Under the pieces are notes generated by a model. That model saw only the letters and a program-made list of their open reading frames with translations. It was not told the origin of the DNA and did no database searches. This document shows positions 1 to 7,497 of a stretch of DNA of 64,000 nt, piece after piece. Every line of letters begins with the position of its first letter. Within the stretch, counting starts at the first letter, position 1. The stretch is from positions 2,418,001 to 2,482,000 of the forward strand of contig OZ221971.1 of the NCBI GenBank assembly GCA_965119685.1, given 5' to 3'. This DNA comes from Merdibacter sp965119685 (GTDB taxonomy: Bacteria; Bacillota_I; Bacilli_A; Erysipelotrichales; Erysipelotrichaceae). Position numbers and translations under genes: made by a program.

Positions 1-156
1 GAAAAGGTCGCCTGTGTACCGGGCACCGCATTCGGTGACGCCGGTGAGGGCTTCATCCGCGTCTCCTATGCTTACAGCATCGACCACATCCGTGAGGCGC
101 TGACTCGCATCGAGCGCTTCCTGAAGAAATTTGACAAAAACCCTACCCATAAATAA
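1..156 (+). CDS. PLP-dependent aminotransferase class I, C-terminal fragment
   Basis: Only the last 51 codons are inside the window; the frame is open from base 1 and stops with TAA at 154-156. The fragment reads PGTAFGDAGEGFIRVSYA, which matches the end of class I/II PLP aminotransferases, where the Arg of the FIRVSYA stretch binds the substrate carboxylate. The tail is a basic helix with the pattern IREALTRIERFLKKF, also usual for this family. Substrate specificity cannot be read from the fragment; aspartate/aromatic aminotransferases and related C-S lyases share it. A hairpin with a T8 run follows directly, so the gene is the last of its transcript. Confidence 0.85.
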   Translation, partial: EKVACVPGTAFGDAGEGFIRVSYAYSIDHIREALTRIERFLKKFDKNPTHK

Positions 157-160
157 TTGA

Positions 161-211
161 TTGGAGGAGCCCTGTATCAGACACATGCTGATGCAATTCC
201 TCCTTTTTTTT
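161..211 (+). terminator. Intrinsic terminator after the aminotransferase
   Basis: GGAGGA at 163-168 can pair with TCCTCC at 198-203, and an inner ATCAG/CTGAT pair closes the loop. A run of eight T follows. It lies 7 bases after the stop codon. The rest of 212-462 shows no gene or clear signal apart from the weak hairpin listed at 402-421. Confidence 0.6.
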
Positions 212-401
212 ATCAGCGCTGTCACAGATTTTATCCCCGCCTGCCTTTTTCCCCCGAAGGAGAAGCGCACCATCAGAAAACATGGCGGCAAGTGTTCAGC
301 GTCTTTTATCACACATGATTCTCACCGCAGGCAATGCTTTCGGGGAATGCCCGACTCATCGACTTCAACAGCACAATCTCCTGCTGCCCGCTCGATACGC
401 A

Positions 402-421
402 CAAAAAAGGCTGATCGCCTG
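402..421 (-). terminator. Weak hairpin with U-tract after the surface protein gene
   Basis: On the minus strand AGGC, a 5-base loop and GCCT are followed by six T. The stem is only 4 bp, so this is a tentative terminator for the large surface protein gene that stops at 463. Confidence 0.35.
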
Positions 422-462
422 ATTGGGTCACAGCCTGATGTCATTGATAAATTTCTGCGGTG

Positions 463-3400
463 TTATGCGTCTTCTTCCTTGCGCTTTTTCAGCGTCATCC
501 AAGCGACTGCCGATATTCCTGCGAGAGCCGCAAACATGCCAGTGGTGTTCGCTGCGGCAGTATCGCTCGTGTCGCCCTCACCATTCGATGTGCCCGGCTG
601 ATCGCCCTCATCGCCCGGCTTCTGCGGCTGATCCGATCCCTGCTCTTTGACAGCGATCGTAAAGCGAACCTCGCTTTGATTACCGGCCTGATCGATGGCT
701 ACGATGTGATACTCCTTGTTTGCATTCGCAGTGATGCGCACGCTGTTTTCGTCAAAGGAAGTGATCGTCTGCGTCAATACGCCATCTTCATACACGCGTA
801 CCTCGGATAGAGCTTCATCGCTGATGACGACGTTTTGTACCTGATCATACGTCATGCCATCCTGCACACCGCTGATGGTCGGCGCCTGCTTGTCGATGCC
901 GCTGACCTCATAAGCGATTTCACTTTCGTTGCCTGCCAAATCCTTAATCACGACAGTGCCGCTGGTGTTTTCATCGAATACCTTTGTCAGCGTCATGCCA
1001 TCATCGCTCAGTGTCCATCCATCGACAGCTTGAATCTCTTCGTTTGCCGTAATGGTTACCGTCACCGGATCTTTCGTCGCCTTGCCCTCATTGGAAGTCG
1101 TTACGACAGCCTGCGGAGCGTATGGATCTCTTTGCGTATAGTAGTAACCATAGGATTGTGTATCCTCTCTGTCACAGGTCATCTTGACAGAGTAGATGCC
1201 CGGCTTTGCTTCCACAGTCAGCTGGAAGCCTTTTGCGAAGTCGCTCTCTCCCTCTAACGGTTCAATCTGTGTACCGTATGGAACGGAGCTGTATCCGCTG
1301 CCGTCAAATTCGGTGCGGTTTACATACAGTCTGAAATCATGTGTGAAGTCATAGCTACTGAATTTGCCCAGATTCTCACCGGTGATGTCATTGATACCGT
1401 CGTTGGTGTAGGTGATGTGCAGCATCAGCTTGCCGTTTTCGACGGTTTCCGTAAAGGTAAAGCTGCCTCGATATTCGCTCGTGTTGATCATATCTTCACT
1501 TGGTCCTGCCATGAGTGACTGCGGCGTCTGCGGCAGCGGCTGTAATTCCTTCTCCGCTTCCACATAGCGCTCATACAGCGCCTTTAAGGAAGATGCCGGA
1601 TAGGAGGTATTGATATGACCGCGTGCTTCCACCTGCACAGCGACTAACGACAGCGTGCTGCCCGCATAATATTCGGTGAATGGGAAATTGCGGTATTTGC
1701 TGACATAGGTGTTGACCTTGCTGAGCCAGTACCGCTGGTTCAGGGTATTGTATGCCTTGTCCACCTCTGCCTGTGTTGCCGCTTCATCATCCAAGACGAG
1801 CTTTGCATTGTCTTTGGCTGTGGTGAAATCGGCATAACGGCTGTCATCACTCGTATAGTCTTTCACTTCATCATACAGCGACTGCAATGCCGTTTTATCT
1901 GCTTTGATAATTTCAACGTTAAAATAGTAGTAGTTTCTCATCGTTCCGCCGCCTGCATTGCTGGTTGTCGGATTGACGACATAAACGCGGTAAGTGCCTT
2001 CCTCAAGCACGCCGTCTTTTGCGACATCCATCGTTACGCTTTGGTGGTTGCCCGTGATATCGGCTGTCACAAGATAGCTGTAATTGCCGTTGTCTTTTCT
2101 CTTTTGCAGATAGACGGAGCTCAGGTCAAGACCTTCCACCAGCGCCTTGATCTCTGCATCCGGCGCCGCCTGAATCGTCAGCGCATCGCTCGCATCCGTT
2201 GACGGCTCTAAAACATAGCTGTCTTCGCCTGCCTGCAAGGTGACGCTTGGTGCATCCAGCTCGCTGATATGAGGAATCACGTCATAGGTGATATCGCCGT
2301 TTTCATCGATATACACCCAATAGCGGACACCCTCAAAGGACATATCCCAGCGAGAATCGAAGAAGATGCGGAAATACTGCTCGGAAGATGAGATGCCTGT
2401 TGCGCTCATCGTATGCTTTCCTGTTTCCTCATCATAATCGTATGTCCATTTTGCGCTGGTTGCCTGTGAGGTGATACTGTATGGATGACAGTTGAGCTCA
2501 AAGGTCAGCGTACCGTTCTCATGCTTGATCACATCTAAGATTTCCGGAACGCTCTCATGCTGCTTCAGATAGAGAATTGCCGCATTCAGCTGCTCAACCA
2601 TCTCATCACATTCAGCCTGTTTTGCCGTGCTGTCTGCCGCCAAGAGTTTCGCTTCCTCATATAATGTGTCTAACTGCTCCACACCGTCATCATACGACAG
2701 CTGTGAAGTGCTTGCCAGCTTTAAATACGCGTCGTTGATTGCCGCGTTCAGCGCCGTCTTATCCACCGGTTTTTCATCCGATATGCTTTTAATGACGAAG
2801 GTAGCCATGCGCGTACCGCCGTTGGCATAGCTGCTCGCCTGTATCAGGTAGGAGCCTGTTTTGGCTTTGCCGGTTTGCGAGGAGATCAGCGGCACCTCAA
2901 CCCGCGTATGATCGCCCGTAATATCACCGGTGCTGCTTCTATACCATTGGTTTTCTTCCCCGATGCCGTTGGAGGTCAGTCTTACACAGACCGAAGACAA
3001 ATCCAGCCCTTCGACTACAACAACCGGCGTGCCATAGACCGTCTCCTCAACCGTAATGGTCGGAAGCGTTTCGGTGCCGTCAACGACATATGTCTGCTCC
3101 TCACCGTTTAACGTCAGCGTCGGTTTTGAAGTCCCGACATTATAGCGGTATTCGCCGACGATCCGCCATTGATTATTCGCATCCTTATAGACGCAGTGAT
3201 GCGTGGTATCACCATCGCTATCTACGACGACAATATCATGATAATATTCACCATCCGCCACATTGCTGGCTTTCAACAGATATGCGCCGTCCTCTTCCAC
3301 ATACGTCCATCCGACCGTATTGGATTTCTTAATTGCCTTATCCAGCGTGATCGTCACATTGCCATCCCCCTGATCGTCAATGCTGACAAATTTGGCGTAC

Positions 3401-3543
3401 ACGCTCTCCTCGACATCATTTGCGGGCGCCGTATCCTGCGCATGCGTAAGCAACACATTGTCCGGTACCATCGCTAATGCCATCATCATGACCAGCAGCA
3501 GCTTGCAAGCCTTGCTGAAAACATTTGATCTGCGTTTTTGCAT
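463..3543 (-). CDS. Large secreted surface protein with FIVAR and Ig-like domains
   Basis: 1026 residues. A signal peptide covers roughly residues 1-35 with a likely cut after LLTHA. The body contains a duplicated module that starts with GLDLSSV (about residues 178 and 474), runs through ITGxH and a GGTxR motif, and ends in a FIVAR helical domain beginning DKTAL (about 262 and 546). Near residues 815-960 lie Ig-like segments with the typical DLAGNxSE and DQAGNQSE strands. The C-terminus is a low-complexity Pro/Gly/Glu spacer, a hydrophobic segment and a KKRKEEDA tail, as in wall-anchored proteins, but no LPxTG is present; the nearest sequence is NTTGM. The start has a strong AAAGGAGG 11 bases upstream. 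Such proteins usually bind host glycans or matrix, but the ligand cannot be told. It is transcribed alone from a promoter near 3982-4010. Confidence 0.8.
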   Translation of the reverse strand: MQKRRSNVFSKACKLLLVMMMALAMVPDNVLLTHAQDTAPANDVEESVYAKFVSIDDQGDGNVTITLDKAIKKSNTVGWTYVEEDGAYLLKASNVADGEYYHDIVVVDSDGDTTHHCVYKDANNQWRIVGEYRYNVGTSKPTLTLNGEEQTYVVDGTETLPTITVEETVYGTPVVVVEGLDLSSVCVRLTSNGIGEENQWYRSSTGDITGDHTRVEVPLISSQTGKAKTGSYLIQASSYANGGTRMATFVIKSISDEKPVDKTALNAAINDAYLKLASTSQLSYDDGVEQLDTLYEEAKLLAADSTAKQAECDEMVEQLNAAILYLKQHESVPEILDVIKHENGTLTFELNCHPYSITSQATSAKWTYDYDEETGKHTMSATGISSSEQYFRIFFDSRWDMSFEGVRYWVYIDENGDITYDVIPHISELDAPSVTLQAGEDSYVLEPSTDASDALTIQAAPDAEIKALVEGLDLSSVYLQKRKDNGNYSYLVTADITGNHQSVTMDVAKDGVLEEGTYRVYVVNPTTSNAGGGTMRNYYYFNVEIIKADKTALQSLYDEVKDYTSDDSRYADFTTAKDNAKLVLDDEAATQAEVDKAYNTLNQRYWLSKVNTYVSKYRNFPFTEYYAGSTLSLVAVQVEARGHINTSYPASSLKALYERYVEAEKELQPLPQTPQSLMAGPSEDMINTSEYRGSFTFTETVENGKLMLHITYTNDGINDITGENLGKFSSYDFTHDFRLYVNRTEFDGSGYSSVPYGTQIEPLEGESDFAKGFQLTVEAKPGIYSVKMTCDREDTQSYGYYYTQRDPYAPQAVVTTSNEGKATKDPVTVTITANEEIQAVDGWTLSDDGMTLTKVFDENTSGTVVIKDLAGNESEIAYEVSGIDKQAPTISGVQDGMTYDQVQNVVISDEALSEVRVYEDGVLTQTITSFDENSVRITANANKEYHIVAIDQAGNQSEVRFTIAVKEQGSDQPQKPGDEGDQPGTSNGEGDTSDTAAANTTGMFAALAGISAVAWMTLKKRKEEDA

Positions 3544-3631
3544 ACCTTTATTTTCCTCCTTTGATCTCTATGATCTTCTTTCACGATGATTCGATTGTAG
3601 AAAGGATCTTGCTTCCACCTCCTTGTTACGC

Positions 3632-3840
3632 AAAAGAGCCGAAAGTGATTCATTGCATCAGTCCTGCCAAATATCGGATTTTCTGATTGGGTGATCAGAT
3701 GAGCTAACGGGTTCAGGTAGTCCATACGGGCAGAGCACGGGCTTTTGGAATCATGTTCGCCGCATCCTATGTATTCTTTTCCCGATATTTTTTTATCTTT
3801 CTGCGGGAAGCAGACAGGATTGCGGCCTCTCTTCAATTCC
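3632..3840 (-). ncRNA. Candidate structured RNA or long structured leader
   Basis: The roughly 430 bases between the predicted promoter and the surface protein start hold nested complementary segments. Read in plus coordinates: 3759-3768 pairs with 3816-3826 (10 bp with one bulge), inside it 3779-3784 with 3804-3809 (TTCCCG/CGGGAA), and outside it 3747-3751 with 3836-3840. A second domain has 3664-3668 with 3729-3733, 3632-3640 with 3740-3746 (two-base bulge) and a hairpin 3683-3687/3694-3698. The stretch is much more GC-rich than the AT-rich promoter beside it and has no credible ORF. I do not recognise a known riboswitch; it could be a leader of the surface protein or an independent RNA. 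Confidence 0.4.
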
Positions 3841-3890
3841 CATTAGAGCATCTGTATCCGCCCCTTGTAAACGCTCACAAATCAAGATGA

Positions 3891-3924
3891 TTAAAAAGTG
3901 CAAACAATTTGTTAAGAAGTGCAA
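3891..3924. repeat. Two 13-bp direct repeats spaced 21 bp
   Basis: TTAAAAAGTGCAA at 3891-3903 and TTAAGAAGTGCAA at 3912-3924 differ at one base. Their starts are exactly 21 bp apart, two helical turns, a spacing typical of sites for dimeric regulators on one DNA face such as LytTR-type proteins. They lie downstream of the predicted surface protein promoter, so a role at that promoter is uncertain. Confidence 0.5.
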
Positions 3925-3947
3925 TAAAATACATATTTATATGTAGG

Positions 3948-3964
3948 TGTAAAAATATTTTACA
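3948..3964. promoter_or_regulatory. Inverted repeat TGTAAAA-N3-TTTTACA
   Basis: A perfect 7-bp inverted repeat with a 3-base spacer. It shares the TGTAAAA core with the larger palindrome at 3990-4011 and lies just downstream of the predicted transcription start, a position suited to repression. Confidence 0.5.
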
Positions 3965-3981
3965 TAATTCAGCGTATTTTT

Positions 3982-4011
3982 ATATTATTTTTTACACCTG
4001 CTGGTGTAAAA
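3982..4011 (-). promoter_or_regulatory. Promoter overlapped by a 9-bp palindromic operator
   Basis: On the minus strand TTTACA (4005-4010) and TAATAT (3982-3987) are separated by 17 bp and form a plausible sigma-A promoter for the surface protein. TTTTACACC at 3990-3998 and GGTGTAAAA at 4003-4011 make a perfect 9-bp inverted repeat with a 4-base centre that covers the -35 box and part of the spacer. A regulator bound here would block RNA polymerase. The regulator is unknown. Confidence 0.55.
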
Positions 4012-4037
4012 TTACATATTTTTATATAGGAAAAAGA

Positions 4038-4066
4038 GTAAAAAAAAGTCCGCTGAACGGACTGAA
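4038..4066 (-). terminator. Intrinsic terminator of the sugar operon
   Basis: On the minus strand AGTCCG, loop TTCAG and CGGACT are followed by seven T. It lies about 25 bases after the stop of the HAD gene and ends the long minus-strand operon that begins near 13122. Confidence 0.85.
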
Positions 4067-4091
4067 AAGATAAAATCAGACAGGTGATCCC

Positions 4092-4751
4092 TCACCATGC
4101 ATCAAGATGAAAATGCGTACAGATGTGCAGCCACGCCTGCAGTAGATCGTCCACGATCACATCCGCTTTCCGCTGGTCGATATGAAAGCGGCTCTCGCGC
4201 TTGGCGATCACATACATCCCCGCCCGTTTGGCCGCCTCGATGCCGATTTGCGAGTCCTCGATGACCACGCACTGCATCGCCGTGCAGTCCAAGCGTTTCA
4301 TCGCCTCATAGTAGATTGCAGGATCGGGCTTGCTGCGGGGAACCTCGTGTCCGCTGATGATACGGTCAAAATAGGCGCTCAGCTCGTTGACCTTTACCAT
4401 CTCTGTGATCTCCTCGAGGCGGGAGCTAGAGGCGATCGCCGTCCGCAAGCCATGGCGTTTCATCTGCTGTAAGATGTAGCGCACATGCGGGTTGAGCACA
4501 TTTCGATAATCGAGCGCGTCATGCGAGATATGCGACTGATAGAAGGTGCGCATCTCCTCCTTTGACAGCGTCGGCTCCCACAGCTCACCCATGTGCGTGA
4601 AAAAATAATCGTCGCTGCATCCGACAAAGGCGCTGGCCTCCCTTGCCGTAATCCGCTGCTTTTGTTCATGGAAAAAACGCAGCAGATAGTACTGGTACAT
4701 CGCCTCCGAATCGACGAGCACCCCATCCATATCAAAAATCACCGCCGGCAT
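4092..4751 (-). CDS. HAD-family phosphatase, beta-phosphoglucomutase-like
   Basis: 219 residues. Motif I is FDMDGVLVDSE (nucleophile and acid/base Asp), motif II is IASSS, the Lys motif is SKPDPAIYYEAMKRL and motif IV is VIEDSQIGIEAAKRAGM. A helical cap lies between motifs I and II, as in subfamily IA enzymes such as beta-phosphoglucomutase and sugar-phosphate phosphatases. I chose the ATG at 4751 because it directly precedes the family start MPAVIFDMDG and has AAGGAGAGG 7 bases upstream; the frame stays open further upstream but only overlaps the kinase gene. It overlaps the end of the kinase gene by 20 bases and is the last gene of the operon. It probably dephosphorylates or isomerises an intermediate of the sugar pathway; mutase and phosphatase cannot be separated by eye. 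Confidence 0.85.
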   Translation of the reverse strand: MPAVIFDMDGVLVDSEAMYQYYLLRFFHEQKQRITAREASAFVGCSDDYFFTHMGELWEPTLSKEEMRTFYQSHISHDALDYRNVLNPHVRYILQQMKRHGLRTAIASSSRLEEITEMVKVNELSAYFDRIISGHEVPRSKPDPAIYYEAMKRLDCTAMQCVVIEDSQIGIEAAKRAGMYVIAKRESRFHIDQRKADVIVDDLLQAWLHICTHFHLDAW

Positions 4752-5646
4752 CTGATCCCTCTCCTTCCTTTCGCATGACGCTTTCCCACGTCGGAATGCT
4801 TTGCGCCGCGCCTGCCTTCTCCACGCTGAGCGCCGCCGCCCGACAAGCGATGCGTAACGCCTGTGAAACTGATCTTCCCTGCAAATACGCGCTGAGGTAA
4901 AAGCCGGTAAAGGTATCGCCGGCACAGGTGGTATCGACGACATCGGCAGGAAACGCCGCCTGCTGAATGAGCTCACCGTTTGCTAACGCCATCGCTCCCT
5001 CGCCCCCGCAGGTCAACACGAGATGCGTGCCGGGAAAGCGTTTGGCAAGCGTGCGCAGAATATCCGCATATGCCGATGGTGCGCATCCCGACAATGCCGC
5101 GCCCTCCACCTCGTTGAAGATGAGCACTTCACACAGCTCCAAGGGCGCCGCAAGCAGTTCCTCATCGATCGGCGAAGGGTTCATCACGATTCGCATTCCC
5201 ATCGCATGCGCCCGCTGCAGCAGCTCTGTGAGCGCGCTGATTTCATTTTGCACAAGCAGCACGTCGCCCTTAGTAAAATGCGAGAGCACCTCGTCGATCA
5301 TTTGGGCGTCGATGTCGCGGTTGGCGCCGCCATAGACGATGATGCAGTTTTCTCCCTCAGCCACTTGAATAATCGCATGTCCGCTCGCCTTTGACGAGGT
5401 GCGCACCAAGGAAGTATCTACGCCGTGGGACTGTAAAAACGCAAGCAGTTCCTCTCCGTCAGCGCCCACCTTTCCGGCGTGCATCACAGAAAGCGCAGCC
5501 GCCGCCATGGCGATCGACTGGTTCAGTCCTTTGCCGCCCACATGCGTGTGGTAGTCCTTGGCGCTCAGCGTCTCCTTTCCTTGAACAAAATGTGTCATCT
5601 CATACACGTGATCCATGTTTAACGATCCAAAATTCAATATTTTCAT
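4732..5646 (-). CDS. PfkB-family (ribokinase-like) carbohydrate kinase
   Basis: 304 residues. The N-terminus MKILNFGSLNMDHVYEM and the VGGKGLNQS stretch match the first PfkB signature; the second appears as DTTCAGDTFTGFY, where the Asp of AGD is the catalytic base (family form DTxGAGD, here with Cys for the first Gly). Proteins of this length and pattern phosphorylate ribose, fructose, tagatose or related sugars with ATP. The start at 5646 has GGAGA 9 bases upstream. In this operon it would phosphorylate a sugar or sugar phosphate that feeds the class II aldolase; the substrate is not readable from the sequence. Confidence 0.88.
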   Translation of the reverse strand: MKILNFGSLNMDHVYEMTHFVQGKETLSAKDYHTHVGGKGLNQSIAMAAAALSVMHAGKVGADGEELLAFLQSHGVDTSLVRTSSKASGHAIIQVAEGENCIIVYGGANRDIDAQMIDEVLSHFTKGDVLLVQNEISALTELLQRAHAMGMRIVMNPSPIDEELLAAPLELCEVLIFNEVEGAALSGCAPSAYADILRTLAKRFPGTHLVLTCGGEGAMALANGELIQQAAFPADVVDTTCAGDTFTGFYLSAYLQGRSVSQALRIACRAAALSVEKAGAAQSIPTWESVMRKEGEGSDAGGDF

Positions 5647-5684
5647 AGCTTGTTCTCCATTATCTCCATTATACATGATTTTAT

Positions 5685-5714
5685 GAAAGAAAGAGCAGAT
5701 TTCCCTGCTCTTTC
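5685..5714 (-). terminator. Hairpin between cupin and kinase genes
   Basis: GAAAGAGCAG (5689-5698) and CTGCTCTTTC (5705-5714) form a perfect 10-bp stem with a 6-base loop. The stop codon of the cupin gene lies in the stem. The downstream tract on the minus strand is only moderately T-rich, so it may reduce rather than stop transcription into the kinase and HAD genes, or protect RNA ends. Confidence 0.55.
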
Positions 5715-5991
5715 AAAATTCCATATCGAAAATATAATGCTTGGTGATGAATTCCTCCACGCTCCATACACATTTGGTATGCGGCTGACAGGTGACGAAA
5801 TCGCCTGCCGCAAAGGGAAAGCGCCTGCCATCCGCTAACTGGATCGCACCCTTGCCGCTAACGACGAGAAAGCTCTCGCAGCGTTCATCATACTCCGCTT
5901 CCCACGTGCCGACGTCGTGCGACCATGTCGGCTGTGTTTCCAGCAGCGCCTTTTGCGAAGGGGTCGGCTTGCGCACCTCGATGACTTCCAT
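5713..5991 (-). CDS. Small cupin-fold protein
   Basis: 92 residues forming one cupin barrel: the central strands read ESFLVVSGKGAIQLADG and FAAGDFVTCQP, the usual two half-motifs of DUF861/EutQ-type cupins. The metal-ligand His and Glu of enzymatic cupins are only partly kept, with Glu in ERCESFLV and His in QPHTKCVW. The start at 5991 has AGGAGAGGAGGAG just upstream; a longer frame from 6030 has a poor site. It sits between the PTS IIB and kinase genes. It may be a sugar isomerase/epimerase-like enzyme or a ligand-binding protein; I cannot tell which. Confidence 0.75.
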   Translation of the reverse strand: MEVIEVRKPTPSQKALLETQPTWSHDVGTWEAEYDERCESFLVVSGKGAIQLADGRRFPFAAGDFVTCQPHTKCVWSVEEFITKHYIFDMEF

Positions 5992-6090
5992 CCTGCTCCT
6001 CCTCTCCTGATCTCTCGCATGGGTTTTCATTTCTTCCCACGTTTGCTTGTGTTGTTTACTGCTGCTATCCCTTGGCTGTTATGCAATTTT

Positions 6091-6591
6091 TCACAGCTGG
6101 GGATAGTGCTTGCGCTTTACGTCCTTCCATGGGATCGGCTTATCATCCGGCACCGGCTGAAAGAACACCTCCAAGCCCTCCTGAGTGAGCTCTTCCACCA
6201 TCTTCGCATCCGCATCATCAAAGGCGATCGGTCCCATGATGTTCTTTCTGCCGACGCCCCCGCCGATACCGCCGACTTGCAGCTGCGGATAGCGAAAGCC
6301 CGCCTGATACGCCTTATACGCTTCCGCGACATTTTTAAACAGGATGAAGATCGGCTCCTTGCTGCCAAGCTGATCTTCTCTCCAGCGCTCACCGGCCGCC
6401 TTGGTGCTGATCGTCTCCAGCTCTACGCCGACGGGACATGCCATCTGATAGATCGAGGAGAGAAACGCATCCTTTGAGGCCGCATCATCGATGATGTACA
6501 CCTTCTTGCTGCTGGTGCGATACAGCCACTGCGTGCAGACCTGCCCATGAATCAAGCGGCTGTCAATCCTCACTAAACCGATTTTTGCCAT
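6091..6591 (-). CDS. PTS mannose/fructose/sorbose family IIB component
   Basis: 166 residues. The N-terminus IGLVRIDSRLIHGQV carries the phosphorylated His of mannose-family IIB proteins in the RxIHGQV motif, and the length equals that of stand-alone IIB. It accepts phosphate from IIA and hands it to the incoming sugar bound to IIC/IID. Unusually it is separated from the IIA and IICD genes by five genes (DhaK, DhaL, a membrane protein, the hydrolase and the aldolase), although all are on one strand with short gaps. Confidence 0.93.
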   Translation of the reverse strand: MAKIGLVRIDSRLIHGQVCTQWLYRTSSKKVYIIDDAASKDAFLSSIYQMACPVGVELETISTKAAGERWREDQLGSKEPIFILFKNVAEAYKAYQAGFRYPQLQVGGIGGGVGRKNIMGPIAFDDADAKMVEELTQEGLEVFFQPVPDDKPIPWKDVKRKHYPQL

Positions 6592-6630
6592 ATCTTTTCA
6601 CTGTCCTTTCCTCATGGTGCACGGACATGG

Positions 6631-7494
6631 CTACTCCGTGATTTTCAGCCAGTTTTTGCCGACGGAGCCCGTGCAGCGCATATAGTCCTTTACTCGCTCT
6701 TTATAGCCTGCCCACATGATGTCTCCGGCCATGCGGGCGCCGATGTTTTCACCTTTTTGATAACGGCCGTCCTCCATCAGCAGCTGTAAGCCGTAATTGT
6801 AGGCATCCGTTCCCATATTGACCTTCTGGCAGCCGATCTGACAGCACTTGGCGATGTTGTCAAAACCGGAGAAAGAACCGCCGTGGAACACCAGCGGCAC
6901 ATCGACCAGCTCCTTGATCTGCGTTAAACGATCGAAGTCGATCTCCGGTCCTTTGTCGGTATACTCGCCATGCGCTTCACCGATGGAGACCGCCAGACAG
7001 TCACAGTGCGACAATGCGACGAACTCCTTTGCTTTCTGCGGGTCCGTCAAATACTCCTCGCGTTTCTCGGCGTAGTCGCAGCCATCGGCAATCTGTCCGA
7101 ATTCCGCCTCCACCGTAATGCCTAACGGCTCGCAGATGCGCTTAAACTCTGCGACTGAAGCGGCGCTTTCCTCAAAGGAAAGCATGGAGCGATCGACCAT
7201 CACACCGGTGAATCCGCCGTAAACCGCCTTGATGCAGTCCTCAAAGCTCTGCCCGTGATCCAGGTTCAAAGCGATCGGAATCCGCACCTCATTCGCCAAC
7301 TGGCAGATGAGCCGTCCAAAGGAGACGATGTCCTTGTGATTGTCCGGCAGTACATCGATGATGAGAGGGGAATCCAGCTCTACGGCCGCTTCGATACAAG
7401 CGCGCACCGAATCCTCGTTGAACACGTTCGGCGCAAGTACGCCATAACCGCCCTTCTTTGCTTTTTCCATGATTTCCAGCATTGAAACTAACAT
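6631..7494 (-). CDS. Class II (zinc) ketose-bisphosphate aldolase
   Basis: 287 residues, the normal length of the FbaA/GatY/KbaY group. Visible metal and substrate motifs: ALNLDHGQS (catalytic Asp and zinc His), VEAEFGQ, a SIGEAHGEYTDKGPEIDFDRL segment with a second zinc His, VFHGGS with the third zinc His, and a phosphate-binding NMGTDA. It cleaves a ketose 1,6-bisphosphate or 1-phosphate to dihydroxyacetone phosphate and an aldehyde. Fructose, tagatose or another sugar is possible. With the kinase and DhaK/DhaL nearby it forms the likely core of the pathway. Confidence 0.9.
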   Translation of the reverse strand: MLVSMLEIMEKAKKGGYGVLAPNVFNEDSVRACIEAAVELDSPLIIDVLPDNHKDIVSFGRLICQLANEVRIPIALNLDHGQSFEDCIKAVYGGFTGVMVDRSMLSFEESAASVAEFKRICEPLGITVEAEFGQIADGCDYAEKREEYLTDPQKAKEFVALSHCDCLAVSIGEAHGEYTDKGPEIDFDRLTQIKELVDVPLVFHGGSFSGFDNIAKCCQIGCQKVNMGTDAYNYGLQLLMEDGRYQKGENIGARMAGDIMWAGYKERVKDYMRCTGSVGKNWLKITE

Positions 7495-7497
7495 TTT

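Noticed and set aside
3632..3840. Assignment of the structured leader to 6S RNA or a c-di-AMP riboswitch
   Set aside because: Short stretches look similar to both, but I could not place the conserved cores, so it is listed only as an unassigned structured RNA.
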